A stretch of DNA of 64,000 nt from Spiribacter roseus (GTDB lineage Bacteria > Pseudomonadota > Gammaproteobacteria > Nitrococcales > Nitrococcaceae). The notes under the pieces are model-generated. The model saw nothing but the letters and a program-made list of their open reading frames with translations, was not told the DNA's origin and ran no database searches. Location: positions 1,054,001 through 1,118,000 of the forward strand of contig NZ_CP016382.1 of NCBI RefSeq assembly GCF_002813635.1, read 5' to 3'. Position numbers and translations under genes: made by a program. This document shows, piece by piece, positions 33,501 through 44,612 of the stretch; position 1 is the stretch's first letter; every line of letters begins with the position of its first letter.

Positions 33501-36500
33501 ATGGATCTTGATCTGAGCCTGGGCCGTTTCGGCCTCGATTTTACCGCCCTTCAGACACCCGAGGGCCTTGCCCGCGTCGACGCGGCCTTCCTCGATGAGC
33601 TGGACAGCGCGGCACCCGCCCTCGCCGCCCGGCTGCGGGACTACCGTGGCCGCGACAGCGACCTGCCCGGCACCCAGAACAGCGAACTGCTCATCGAGCT
33701 CGGCCCCTACGTCGAGGCGTTCATCGGCCGACTGTTCGGCATCGAATCCGAGCTGCACGAGCTGCGCGAGTCGATTCTGGCCGACGACGTGGTCATGCAG
33801 TTCAAGCAGGCGTTCGTGCAGCGCCGCGTCAAACGCCACCGCCGCCCCGTGGAGCACACGTTCGAGGCCCTTGATGCCGCGGTGCGTGCCAGCTTGGGCG
33901 AGGTCGCCGGCGATGACGAGGAGCGCGCCATCGCCCGGTTCGGCATGGCACTGCTCGAGGACGAAGCCGCCAATGCCGAGGCCATCGAAACGCTGACCGC
34001 CTGGTGCAAGCTGGCCCGTCAGACCCAGGCCGGTCAGGCGCGGGTGCGTGGCTGGGCAAGTTTCAAGCTGCCCGAGCGGGTCGATCACTTCGATCGCGTG
34101 CCCGCCGAGCGGGTTGAGGTGGATGGCGTCGAGCGCCTGCAGGCCGAGCCCTCCCGGCGCCGGGCGCGGGATGGGTTCTCGCTGACCGACTACCGCATGG
34201 ACTCGCGTCACGTGCAGAGCGAGATCCACTACTGCATCTACTGCCATGACCACGAGGGAGACTTCTGCTCGAAGGGCTTCCCCGAGAAAAAGACCCAGCC
34301 CGAGCTGGGCTTCAAGGAGGATCCGCTCGGCGTCACCCTGACTGGCTGTCCGCTCGAGGAAAAGATCTCCGAGATGCATGTGCTGCGCCGGGATGGCTAC
34401 AACCTGGCGGCGCTGGCCATGGTGATGGTGGACAATCCCATGGTGCCCGCCACCGGCCATCGCATCTGCAACGACTGCATGAAGGGCTGCATCTACCAGA
34501 AGCAGGACCCGGTCGACATCCCTCAGATCGAGACCCGCGTCCTCAGCGACAGCCTTGATCTGACCTGGGGGGTAGAGCTCTATCACCTGCTCACGCGCTG
34601 GAACCCACTGCGCCGCGAGCAGTACATCCAGCAGCCCGACAATGACCGCCGGGTGCTGGTCGCCGGCATGGGCCCGGCGGGCTTTACCATGGCGCATCAC
34701 CTGACCATGAACGGCACGGCCGTGGTGGGTGTTGACGGGCTCAAGATCGAGCCCCTGCCGGCCTCGCTGCTCGATGCCCCGGTGCCGCGCTGGGCGGATC
34801 TCCAGGAGGATCTCGATGAGCGCATTCTGATGGGCTTTGGCGGCGTCGCGGAGTATGGCATCACCGTGCGCTGGGATAAGAATTTCCTCAAGCTCATCTA
34901 CCTGACGCTGGCCCGGCGGCATAATTTCAGGGTCTATGGCGGGGCGCGGCTGGGCGGCACCGTGACCCTCGAAGACGCCTGGGCGCTTGGGTTCGACCAC
35001 GTCGTCAACGCCACCGGCGCGGGCCTGCCGCGGGTCGTGCACATGGGCAACAGCCTCGCCCGCGGCATGCGTCAGGCCAGCGACTTTCTGATGGCCCTGC
35101 AGCTGACCGGGGCCGCCAAGGCATCGAGTCTCGCAAGCCTGCAGGTGCGGCTGCCCGCGGTGGTCGTGGGCGGTGGACTCACCGGCGTGGATACCGCCAC
35201 CGAGGTGCAGGCCTACTACGTCAAACAGGTCGAGAAAATCCTCGAGCGCTACGAGCGGCTATCCGAGCGCCTTGGCGAATCGGCCGTCACCGCCGGGATG
35301 AACGACGAGGACCAGGCGACGCTCGAGGAATTCCTCACGCATGGCCGCGCCATCCGCACCGAGCGCGAAAACGCCGCGCGGGAGGGCCGCGAGCCCGACT
35401 TCAACCCGCTGATCCGCGCCTGGGGCGGGGTCACCGTCGCCTATCGCAAGGGCATGACCGACTCGCCGGCGTACGTGCGCAACCACGAGGAGGTGATCAA
35501 GGCCACCGAGGAAGGGCTCTACTACGCCCAGGGTCTGGAGCCGCTCCACGCCGAGGTGGATGAGTACCAGCATGTCAGCTCGCTGGTCTGCCGCGAGCTC
35601 GACCGGCGCGATGGTAAGTGGGCGCCCACCGGTGCCGAACGGCGCCTGCCCGCCCGGGCGATCTTCATCGCCGCCGGCACGGTGCCCAACACCATCTACG
35701 AGCGCGAACACGCAGACACCTTCCGGCTCGAAGGCAACCACTTCCTTGCCCACACCCCCACCGATCAGGGGCTGGAGCCGGTGGCCGACGCCGAGCATTC
35801 CAAGTCCCGGGTGTTTGGCCCCTTCACCTCCTATCAGGAGGGCGGCCGCCGGGTGACCTTCATCGGCGACACGCATCCGGCGTTCCACGGCAGTGTGGTC
35901 AAGGCGATTGCCTCGGGGATGCGTACTTATCCCTACGTCATGGCCGCCATGGCCCATGAAGTCCCCGGCACTGACGAGTCTCACAGCGATTTCCTGACCC
36001 GGATGGACGACCTGCTGACCGCCCGGGTGGTGGAGGTCAGAAACGACAACCCGGCAATGGTCGAGGTATGGGTCAAGGCGCCCATGGCAGCCCGGAACTT
36101 CCGCGCCGGCCAGTTCTATCGCCTGCAGACCTTCGAATCACTGTCACCCGTCGTCGATAACACGCGCCTGCAGATTCCGCTGATCACCGTGTCGGGCACG
36201 GGGGTCAAGGATGACTGCATCCGATTGATGGTGCTGCAGTGGGGCGCGGGGCCACGCCTGGTGGGCCGGCTGCGCCCCGGCGACCCGCTGGTGCTCATGG
36301 GCCCCACCGGCGCCCCGACCGACATGCCCACCGGCCGTACCATCATGGTGGTGGCGGGCCGCTGGGGCGCGGCGGTCATGCTGGACATCGGCGCCGCCCT
36401 GCGGGCTGCCGGTAATCGGGTGCTGTACGTGGCCGCGTTCGGCGGTGCCGGCGATGTCGATCATCAGGACGAGCTCGAGGCCGGTGCCGACCAGATCATC

Positions 36501-36989
36501 TGGTGCACGGCCCGTGAGGACACCATCGAGCCCCGCCGGCCCCAGGACGTCAGTCTGCAGGCGACCGACATGATCGATGTGGTGAAGCGCTACGATGACG
36601 GCGACATCGGCCCCGCCGAAGGCGGCATCCCGCTGTCGGATGTCGACCGCATCATGGTCATGGGCGGCACCGGGCTGCTGAAGGGCTTTCAGCAGGCGGT
36701 CCGTGGTGAACTGGCGACACGCGTCGCCGAGGGCTGTGACGCCTTCGGGACCGTGGGCAGCCCGATGCAGTGCATGATGCAGGGCGTGTGCGCCCAGTGC
36801 CTGCAGTGGCAGATCGACCCCGAGACCGGCGAGCGCACCCGACCGGTGTTCTCCTGTGCCGGCCAGGACCAGCCGCTGACCTGGATCGACCTCGACAACC
36901 TCTCGGCCCGCCAGCAGCAGAATCGCCTGAGCGATCGGCTCAACTCGCAGTGGCTCGAGCAGGTCCTGCCCGAGGCCGAGCCCCGTTAG
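33501..36989 (+). CDS. Large fused FAD / iron-sulfur / ferredoxin-reductase-like oxidoreductase (1162 aa)
   Basis: The N-terminal ~230 residues are mostly helical and unassigned. Then come cysteine clusters (YCIYCHDHEGDFCSKGFP at ~245 and CNDCMKGCIY at ~325), a GltD-like FAD domain with VLVAGMGPAGFTMAHHL (~385) and VVVGGGLTGVDTATEV (~555), and a ferredoxin-reductase-like domain (~840-1040) with FRAGQFYRLQTF and LVLMGPTGAPTDMP. A C-terminal cysteine set (CMMQGVCAQCLQWQID...FSCAGQ) resembles the [2Fe-2S] site of PyrK. The layout suggests electron bifurcation or NAD(P)H-linked electron transfer with everything in one chain. I know no named function. Its TAG overlaps the convergent acpS stop by three bases. 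Confidence 0.75.
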   Translation: MDLDLSLGRFGLDFTALQTPEGLARVDAAFLDELDSAAPALAARLRDYRGRDSDLPGTQNSELLIELGPYVEAFIGRLFGIESELHELRESILADDVVMQFKQAFVQRRVKRHRRPVEHTFEALDAAVRASLGEVAGDDEERAIARFGMALLEDEAANAEAIETLTAWCKLARQTQAGQARVRGWASFKLPERVDHFDRVPAERVEVDGVERLQAEPSRRRARDGFSLTDYRMDSRHVQSEIHYCIYCHDHEGDFCSKGFPEKKTQPELGFKEDPLGVTLTGCPLEEKISEMHVLRRDGYNLAALAMVMVDNPMVPATGHRICNDCMKGCIYQKQDPVDIPQIETRVLSDSLDLTWGVELYHLLTRWNPLRREQYIQQPDNDRRVLVAGMGPAGFTMAHHLTMNGTAVVGVDGLKIEPLPASLLDAPVPRWADLQEDLDERILMGFGGVAEYGITVRWDKNFLKLIYLTLARRHNFRVYGGARLGGTVTLEDAWALGFDHVVNATGAGLPRVVHMGNSLARGMRQASDFLMALQLTGAAKASSLASLQVRLPAVVVGGGLTGVDTATEVQAYYVKQVEKILERYERLSERLGESAVTAGMNDEDQATLEEFLTHGRAIRTERENAAREGREPDFNPLIRAWGGVTVAYRKGMTDSPAYVRNHEEVIKATEEGLYYAQGLEPLHAEVDEYQHVSSLVCRELDRRDGKWAPTGAERRLPARAIFIAAGTVPNTIYEREHADTFRLEGNHFLAHTPTDQGLEPVADAEHSKSRVFGPFTSYQEGGRRVTFIGDTHPAFHGSVVKAIASGMRTYPYVMAAMAHEVPGTDESHSDFLTRMDDLLTARVVEVRNDNPAMVEVWVKAPMAARNFRAGQFYRLQTFESLSPVVDNTRLQIPLITVSGTGVKDDCIRLMVLQWGAGPRLVGRLRPGDPLVLMGPTGAPTDMPTGRTIMVVAGRWGAAVMLDIGAALRAAGNRVLYVAAFGGAGDVDHQDELEAGADQIIWCTAREDTIEPRRPQDVSLQATDMIDVVKRYDDGDIGPAEGGIPLSDVDRIMVMGGTGLLKGFQQAVRGELATRVAEGCDAFGTVGSPMQCMMQGVCAQCLQWQIDPETGERTRPVFSCAGQDQPLTWIDLDNLSARQQQNRLSDRLNSQWLEQVLPEAEPR

Positions 36990-37378
36990 CGCTCGAGGAT
37001 GACGAAGGCGAGCGCGTAACCGCGCTCGTCGCTAATGCTCAGGTGCGCGGATCGCACGCCCAGACGCTCGGCCTGGCGGCCCGCCGCCCCGGTCAGGGTC
37101 AGGCCGGGCGCGCCGGCGCCGGTGTGGGTAACCACCAGTTCCGACAAGCGCGCCTGCGCCCCGATGCCGCAGCCCAGGGCCTTGGCGGCGGCTTCCTTGG
37201 CGGCGAATCGGCGGGCCAGAAAGGCCGCGGCCTGGCGGTCGCCGGCGGCATGGGCCTGATAATCCGATCGCTCGGCCGGGGCGAGCAGCCGCGCGGCCAG
37301 TCGGGTGGAATAGCGTTGCTGGAGCGCTTCAAGCCGATCGATTTCAACCAGATCGGTGCCGATCCCGACAATGCTCAA
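36986..37378 (-). CDS. acpS: Holo-[acyl-carrier-protein] synthase
   Basis: This 130-aa enzyme transfers phosphopantetheine from CoA to acyl carrier protein. The metal-binding aspartate is in [12 protein letters not shown] and the glutamate in [15 protein letters not shown], both at family positions. It is the last gene of the lepA-lepB-rnc-era-recO-pdxJ-acpS run and overlaps pdxJ by ATGA. Confidence 0.95.
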   Translation of the reverse strand: MSIVGIGTDLVEIDRLEALQQRYSTRLAARLLAPAERSDYQAHAAGDRQAAAFLARRFAAKEAAAKALGCGIGAQARLSELVVTHTGAGAPGLTLTGAAGRQAERLGVRSAHLSISDERGYALAFVILER

Positions 37379-38124
37379 TGACGCGCCTCACGGATCAGGC
37401 GTTTCATCTCACGCACCGCGCCGTCCAGCCCGGCGAAGATGGCGTGGGCAATGATCGCATGGCCGATATTGAGTTCGGTGATCTCGGGCAGCGCGGCAAT
37501 CGGCGCCACATTGTGGTAATGCAGTCCGTGCCCGGCATTGACCTGCAGCCCCAGCGACGCCCCCAGGCTTGCCGCCTCGCGCACCCGCTGGAACTGGGCA
37601 TGGATCTCGCCATCGCTGCGGGCATCGGCAAACGCGCCGGTATGCAGTTCGACCACCGGCGCGCCTACTTCGACCGCGGCATGCAGCTGCGCCGGTTCGG
37701 GGTCGATGAATAACGACACGCGGGATCCCGCCTCGGTGAGGGCCTGACAGGCGTCCGCACAGCGCGATGGATCAGAGGCCACATCCAGCCCGCCCTCGGT
37801 GGTCAGTTCCTCACGCCGTTCGGGCACCAGACAGCAATCCGTCGCCCGGATGCGCTGCCCGATCGCGAGCATCTCATCGGTGACCGCCATTTCCAGGTTC
37901 ATCCGGGTCTGCAGCGTCTGTGCGAGGATCTCGACATCACGGTCGGTGACATGTCGCCGGTCCTCGCGCAGATGCACTGTAATGGCGTCGGCGCCGGCCT
38001 GCTCCGCCACCTGCGCGGCGTGGACCGGATCGGGATAGCGGGTGTCGCGCTTGCGCCGCAGCGTCGCGACATGATCGACATTGACGCCGAGCAGTGGCTC
38101 AAGACTGCCCTGATGATGGGCCAT
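37375..38124 (-). CDS. pdxJ: Pyridoxine 5'-phosphate synthase
   Basis: This 249-aa TIM-barrel enzyme closes the pyridoxine ring from 1-deoxyxylulose 5-phosphate and 3-amino-2-oxopropyl phosphate. Landmarks are [39 protein letters not shown] and [12 protein letters not shown]. The start at 38124 lies 26 bp inside the end of recO; a start nearer GVNVDHV would also be acceptable. It is part of the conserved recO-pdxJ-acpS order. Confidence 0.95.
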   Translation of the reverse strand: MAHHQGSLEPLLGVNVDHVATLRRKRDTRYPDPVHAAQVAEQAGADAITVHLREDRRHVTDRDVEILAQTLQTRMNLEMAVTDEMLAIGQRIRATDCCLVPERREELTTEGGLDVASDPSRCADACQALTEAGSRVSLFIDPEPAQLHAAVEVGAPVVELHTGAFADARSDGEIHAQFQRVREAASLGASLGLQVNAGHGLHYHNVAPIAALPEITELNIGHAIIAHAIFAGLDGAVREMKRLIREARH

Positions 38125-38854
38125 GATCAGGATCTCCCCTGGCTGTGGTGCGACCGTAGAGTTCGCGGGTTTTCAGTGGACGGTTGCCAATATGCGGCTC
38201 CAGCGCGGCCCGCATCAGGTCGCGGCTGGCCCGTGCGGTGGCCTCGGTGAGCGTCGGCCGGGCAAGGCCGAGCAGTGTTTCCCCGCTGACCACTTGACCC
38301 GGTGCGTCCGGCCCCGCCACGGGGATGGCCCCTCGCCCCGGATCGTAACGATACCACCGCGACGCGACCAGCGGCGCATCCTCGGTATCGCGCGCCAGCG
38401 GCAGGCCATAGCCGAGCAGCCCCAGGAGATCGCGCTCGAAGCCGCGCAGCGCCACGGCCTCGGGCACCGCTTCCGCCAGCGCCTCGAGACAGTTGAGGTA
38501 GTGCTCGAACACCCCGGGATGCGGGTCCTCGCGCCCCAGCAGACGCATCAGAAGCTCATTGATGTAAAGCCCACTGACCAGACGCCGGCCCTTGAGCATG
38601 AACGGTCGACCGGCCGACTCGACCTGGCGCAGGCTGCCCATTTCGCCGCGGCTGCGCCACGACAGCGCAAGCGGCTGAAATGCCTGAAGCAGGCCCGCCG
38701 TCCGCGACCTGCGACTCCGCGCGCCGCGCGCGACCAGGCCCACCCGGCCGTGGCCGCGGCTCAGCACCTCCAGCAGCAGGCTGGTGTCACGATACGCCCG
38801 GGTATGCAGGATGAACCCCGGCTCGAGGGTTGCCACCCGCGGCGTCGCGGTCAT
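38099..38854 (-). CDS. recO: DNA repair protein RecO
   Basis: This 251-aa protein has the N-terminal OB-fold ([22 protein letters not shown] and [13 protein letters not shown]) followed by the helical domain with [12 protein letters not shown] and [15 protein letters not shown]. RecO helps load RecA onto SSB-coated single-stranded DNA in the RecFOR pathway. It overlaps the end of era by four bases and the start of pdxJ by 26. Confidence 0.92.
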   Translation of the reverse strand: MTATPRVATLEPGFILHTRAYRDTSLLLEVLSRGHGRVGLVARGARSRRSRTAGLLQAFQPLALSWRSRGEMGSLRQVESAGRPFMLKGRRLVSGLYINELLMRLLGREDPHPGVFEHYLNCLEALAEAVPEAVALRGFERDLLGLLGYGLPLARDTEDAPLVASRWYRYDPGRGAIPVAGPDAPGQVVSGETLLGLARPTLTEATARASRDLMRAALEPHIGNRPLKTRELYGRTTARGDPDHGPSSGQS

Positions 38855-39771
38855 CGATCGGCGCTGTAACCCAGCGACTTGAGCAGTCGGGCGTCATCGG
38901 ACCAGCCCTCGCGGACCTTGACCCAGAGTTTGAGGTAGACCCGGCCGCCCAGCAGGTGCTCCATCTGCAGGCGGGCCGCCGCCCCGATGCGCTTGGCCTG
39001 CTCGCCCCCTTCGCCGATGACGATGCGGCGCTGGCCGACGCGCTCGACCCAGATGATCGCGGCGATTCGGCGCAGCTGCCCCTCCTGCTCAAAGGCCTCG
39101 ATCTCCACCGTGCTCGCGTAGGGCAGCTCATCGCCCAGCATCAGGGTCAGCTGCTCGCGGATCAGCTCGGTGGCCATGAAGCGCTCATCGCGATCGGTGA
39201 TCTGGTCGCGGGGGAACAGCGCCGGCCCGCGCGGCAGGGCCTCGATCAGTGCGCTTTCAAGGGCATCGAGCTTGTCGCTTTTAAGCGCCGACACCGGGAC
39301 CACGGCGGCGAAATCGTAGCGCCCGGCGAGCGCTTCGATCTCGGGCAGGAGCCGATTCTTGTCGCGCAGCCGATCCGCTTTGTTGATCACCGCCACCACC
39401 GGTGCCCTGACGGTCTGCAGCCGTTGGAGCACGCGCTCGTCGGCGTCGGTCCAGCGCCCTGCCTCGATCATGAAGACCACCACATCGACATCGCCCAGCG
39501 CACTGCCGGCGGCCTCGTTCATGTAACGGTTCATGGCGGTCCGCCCGCCCTCGTGCAGGCCGGGTGTGTCGACATAGACGATCTGAGCGTCATCGCGCTG
39601 GTGGATGCCAAGAATGCGGTGGCGCGTGGTCTGCGGTTTGCGCGTGGCGATGCTCACCTTCTGGCCGAGCACGGCGTTGAGCAGGGTCGACTTGCCCACA
39701 TTGGGGCGGCCGACCAGTGCGACAAACCCTGAGGCAAAGTCGGTGTCCGTCGCGGATTCGGTTTCAGTCAT
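38851..39771 (-). CDS. era: GTPase Era
   Basis: This 306-aa GTPase assists 16S rRNA 3'-end maturation and 30S assembly. Its G motifs are GRPNVGKSTLLNAV, YVDTPGLHEGG and VINKADRL, and a KH RNA-binding domain occupies ~residues 200-306 (IIVIGEGGEQAKRIG-like VIGEGGEQAKRIGAAAR). The ATG at 39771 overlaps the end of rnc by eight bases; the open frame continuing to 39960 lies within rnc and is ignored. Confidence 0.96.
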   Translation of the reverse strand: MTETESATDTDFASGFVALVGRPNVGKSTLLNAVLGQKVSIATRKPQTTRHRILGIHQRDDAQIVYVDTPGLHEGGRTAMNRYMNEAAGSALGDVDVVVFMIEAGRWTDADERVLQRLQTVRAPVVAVINKADRLRDKNRLLPEIEALAGRYDFAAVVPVSALKSDKLDALESALIEALPRGPALFPRDQITDRDERFMATELIREQLTLMLGDELPYASTVEIEAFEQEGQLRRIAAIIWVERVGQRRIVIGEGGEQAKRIGAAARLQMEHLLGGRVYLKLWVKVREGWSDDARLLKSLGYSADR

Positions 39772-40459
39772 TATTCTTTCCTGTGTCGGCGGCGGCGATC
39801 TTGGCCAGCAGGTCGTCTGCGGCCGCCTGTTCCGCCTGGCGTCGGTTACCGGCCGTGCCTTCCCCGGTAAGCTGGAGCGACTCGCAGTGACAGCCGACGC
39901 GGAAGGTCTGTTGGTGCGCCCGCCCGCTGACCGCATCCACCTGATAGGTGGGCAGTTCAAGGTGCCGGGCCTGGAGATATTCCTGGAGTCGGGTCTTGGG
40001 GTCTTTGAGTGCCTCCATGTCGGGCAGGCGGCTGAGGTGCGCCTCGAACAGCTGCAGTATCACCTGCCGCCCCGCCTCATACCCCCCATCCAGATAGACC
40101 GCACCGATCACCGCCTCAAGCCCATCGGCGAGGATGGAGTCGCGGCGACTGCCCCCGGTCTTGAGTTCGCCACTGCCCAGCACGATGTGCGCACCCAGAT
40201 CGATCCCCCGGGCGATCGCAGCCAGCGCATTCTTGTTGACCAGCGCCGCCCGCAGCCGGCTGAGCTCACCCTCGTGCAGTTCGGGACGGCGCTCAAAGAC
40301 CTCAGCGGCAATCACGAAGTTGAGAATCGAATCACCCAGAAACTCGAGTCGCTCGTTGTTGGGGCCCTCGGCGCTGCGATGGGTGACCGCCTGATCGAGC
40401 AGCGCCGGGTCCTCGAACGCCCGACCCAGGTGGCCGACAAGATCTGCGCGGTGCGTCAT
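39764..40459 (-). CDS. rnc: Ribonuclease III
   Basis: This 231-aa endonuclease cleaves double-stranded RNA, including rRNA precursors. The signature NERLEFLGDSILNFVIAAE contains the catalytic acidic residues, the second acidic site is in DGLEAVIGAVYLDGG, and a C-terminal double-stranded RNA-binding domain starts at ~residue 155 (DPKTRLQEYLQARHL). The gene lies 19 bp after lepB and overlaps era. Confidence 0.96.
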   Translation of the reverse strand: MTHRADLVGHLGRAFEDPALLDQAVTHRSAEGPNNERLEFLGDSILNFVIAAEVFERRPELHEGELSRLRAALVNKNALAAIARGIDLGAHIVLGSGELKTGGSRRDSILADGLEAVIGAVYLDGGYEAGRQVILQLFEAHLSRLPDMEALKDPKTRLQEYLQARHLELPTYQVDAVSGRAHQQTFRVGCHCESLQLTGEGTAGNRRQAEQAAADDLLAKIAAADTGKNND

Positions 40460-40478
40460 ACCCAGCCGCTCCCTGCCG

Positions 40479-41222
40479 TCATTGGATCACATCGCCCATG
40501 CGTGACCAGTTGGGCCCCCCATTCCAGCTGAGCCAGACGAAAAACGCCTGCCCGACCAGATGATCCCGGGGCACGGTGCCCCAGAAGCGGCTGTCACTGC
40601 TGCGGTCCCGGTTATCCCCCATCACGAAGTACTCGCCCTCGGGCACCGTCAGGCTCAGCTGCCGGTCATGGGGCGAGCGATGCACCAGCATCTCATGCCA
40701 GTCGCCGCCCAGCTGCTCGCGCAGCAGGTTGAATGCGTCATCGCCGCGCCAGGCGCCGAGGCGCTCCACCTCGAGGGGTTCGCCGTTGATGATCAGGCGC
40801 TTGTCGACGTAGGACACGGTATCCCCCGGCAGACCGACAATGCGCTTGATGTAGTCCTGAGAGGGATCCTCGGGATAGCGGAACACCGCGACATCGCCGC
40901 GCGAGGGATCGCCCACCGGCACGATCAGCTCATGCGCCACCGGCAGTCGCAGGCCATACCCGAACTTGTTGACGAGGATGAAATCGCCCACCTCGAGCGT
41001 CGGGAGCATGGACCCCGAGGGGATGCGAAAGGGCTCGATGACGAACGAGCGGATGATCAGCACGATCAGGATCACGGGAAACAGCGAGCGGCCCAGATCA
41101 AACCACCACGAGACCCGCGCATCAGCGGCGCGCCGACGGCGGCGGAACCGGTCGATCACCCAGATGACGCCGCTCACCAGGGTGAGGATGACCAGGAGCT
41201 GTTCAAAATCGGGCATTGTCAT
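40479..41222 (-). CDS. lepB: Signal peptidase I
   Basis: This 247-aa inner-membrane serine/lysine protease removes signal peptides. One membrane segment is near the N-terminus (~residues 7-23) and a second at ~45-62. The catalytic Ser is in FRIPSGSMLPTLEVGD and the Lys in DPSQDYIKRIVGLPGD; GEYFVMGDNRDRSSDSRFWG is the conserved C-terminal box. It begins 16 bp after lepA, the usual lepA-lepB-rnc order. Confidence 0.96.
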   Translation of the reverse strand: MTMPDFEQLLVILTLVSGVIWVIDRFRRRRRAADARVSWWFDLGRSLFPVILIVLIIRSFVIEPFRIPSGSMLPTLEVGDFILVNKFGYGLRLPVAHELIVPVGDPSRGDVAVFRYPEDPSQDYIKRIVGLPGDTVSYVDKRLIINGEPLEVERLGAWRGDDAFNLLREQLGGDWHEMLVHRSPHDRQLSLTVPEGEYFVMGDNRDRSSDSRFWGTVPRDHLVGQAFFVWLSWNGGPNWSRMGDVIQ

Positions 41223-41238
41223 GGGCTAGTACGCCGGT

Positions 41239-43035
<1,797 letters not shown>

Positions 43036-43146
43036 GAAGTCCTGGCCGGGGTCGGGCCGGTTGCGGAAACAAATCAGCCGCGGCGGCTTGATGCCACCGC
43101 GGCCTCATCGGCGCAGGGCCGACACGCTATCGCGGTACGATACCGA

Positions 43147-44607
43147 TCAGGGGATACGCAGGGCAAGAAACCGCTGACTCCCGTCTCGCAGTACCAGCAG
43201 CGGGACACGGCGTCCCGACTCCATACCGGCGATGATCTCGCGGAACGCCTCGACCCCCTCGACCGGGGAACGGTTGACCCGGGCGATGACATCCCCGGGC
43301 TCGATCCCCGCCTCGGCGGCCGGCCCGCCATCAACGCCGGCCACGACAAGCCCGTCAACATCCGGCTCCAGGCCCAGCGCATCACGGCGCTCGGCCGTCA
43401 GGGGCTGCAGCATCAGTCCCAGCTCCTCGAACGCGCCGGGTTCGGTCTGCGGCGACCCGCCACCACGCTGGCCGGCATCGTCCGGCAATTCAGCCAGGGT
43501 GACCTCCAGCGTCTGACGCTCGCCATCGCGCATCACCACCACTGGTACGGTCGAGCCGACGGTCGCCTGGCCCACGATCGGTGGCAGGGCACCCGACGTC
43601 GCAACATCATTGCCGTCGAACTCAAGCACCACATCCCCCGGCTCAATACCGGCGGCCGCGGCGGGGCTGTCCGGCAGGACCTGGGCGATGAGGGCCCCCT
43701 CGGGCCGATCCATGCCGAAGGATTCCGCCAGATCGCGGGTAACGTCCTGGATCACGACGCCCAGCCAGGCCCGGCTGACTTCGCCCCCGTCACGCAGCTG
43801 ATCGGCCACATCCATTGCCAGCTCGATGGGAATGGCGAAAGAGATGCCCTGAAAGCCCCCGGAGCGGCTGTAGATATGCGAATTGACCCCGATCACCTCG
43901 CCGTCGAGGTTGAACAGCGGGCCGCCGGAATTGCCCGGGTTGATCGCCACGTCGGTCTGCAGGAAGGGAATGTAGTTTTCCATGGGCAGACTGCGCTGCT
44001 TGGCGCTGATGATGCCGGCGGTGACCGAATATTCGAAACCGAACGGCGCACCGATGGCCAGCACCCACTCACCGACCTCGACTTCGGAGGACTGGCCGGT
44101 TTCCACCGTTGGCATATCCTCGCCATCCACCTTGAGCAGGGCGAGATCCGCCCGGTCGTCGGCGCCGACCAGTTCCGCGGTCATCTGGCGGCGATCGTTC
44201 AGCCGGACGATGATCTCGCTGGCGTCCTCGACCACGTGATTGTTGGTGAGGATGTAGCCGTCCTCGGAGATGATGAATCCGGAGCCCAGCGACCGGGCGT
44301 CGCGGCGCGGCGGCGCCTGCTCCGGCCCTTCGTCATCCATGAACCGGTCCATGAAGTCACGGAATGGATGCCCCTCGGGAAGATCCTCGGGGTCGGGCAT
44401 GCCCGGCACATCGGGCATGCGGGCGCGGCCTTCCGGCTGGGCCTGGGTCGTGCTGATGTTGACGACCGCCGGGCTGTTTTCGCGCACCATGTCGGTGAAA
44501 TCCGGCAGATTCTGGGCGCCGACACCCGGCGCCAGCAGCATCGTGACCGCCATCAGGGCCATGGCCCCCCGGCGGGTGCCACGGGAAATCGATCGTAAGA
44601 GGGTCAT
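43147..44607 (-). CDS. mucD: Periplasmic serine protease of the DegP/MucD family
   Basis: This 486-aa protease/chaperone has a signal peptide (~residues 1-31, ending near PGVGAQ), a trypsin-like domain with catalytic His in TNNHVVEDA, Asp in DDRADLALLKV and Ser in NPGNSGGPLFNLDG, and two PDZ domains (~residues 275-370 and 395-486). It degrades misfolded envelope proteins. It directly follows rseB, so it belongs to the rpoE-rseA-rseB-mucD envelope-stress operon, as in Pseudomonas. Confidence 0.94.
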   Translation of the reverse strand: MTLLRSISRGTRRGAMALMAVTMLLAPGVGAQNLPDFTDMVRENSPAVVNISTTQAQPEGRARMPDVPGMPDPEDLPEGHPFRDFMDRFMDDEGPEQAPPRRDARSLGSGFIISEDGYILTNNHVVEDASEIIVRLNDRRQMTAELVGADDRADLALLKVDGEDMPTVETGQSSEVEVGEWVLAIGAPFGFEYSVTAGIISAKQRSLPMENYIPFLQTDVAINPGNSGGPLFNLDGEVIGVNSHIYSRSGGFQGISFAIPIELAMDVADQLRDGGEVSRAWLGVVIQDVTRDLAESFGMDRPEGALIAQVLPDSPAAAAGIEPGDVVLEFDGNDVATSGALPPIVGQATVGSTVPVVVMRDGERQTLEVTLAELPDDAGQRGGGSPQTEPGAFEELGLMLQPLTAERRDALGLEPDVDGLVVAGVDGGPAAEAGIEPGDVIARVNRSPVEGVEAFREIIAGMESGRRVPLLVLRDGSQRFLALRIP

Positions 44608-44612
44608 TCGGT

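Noticed and set aside
33465-35042. 525-aa minus-strand open frame opposite the large flavoprotein gene
   Set aside because: Antisense shadow; the plus-strand protein has clear cofactor motifs over the same bases.
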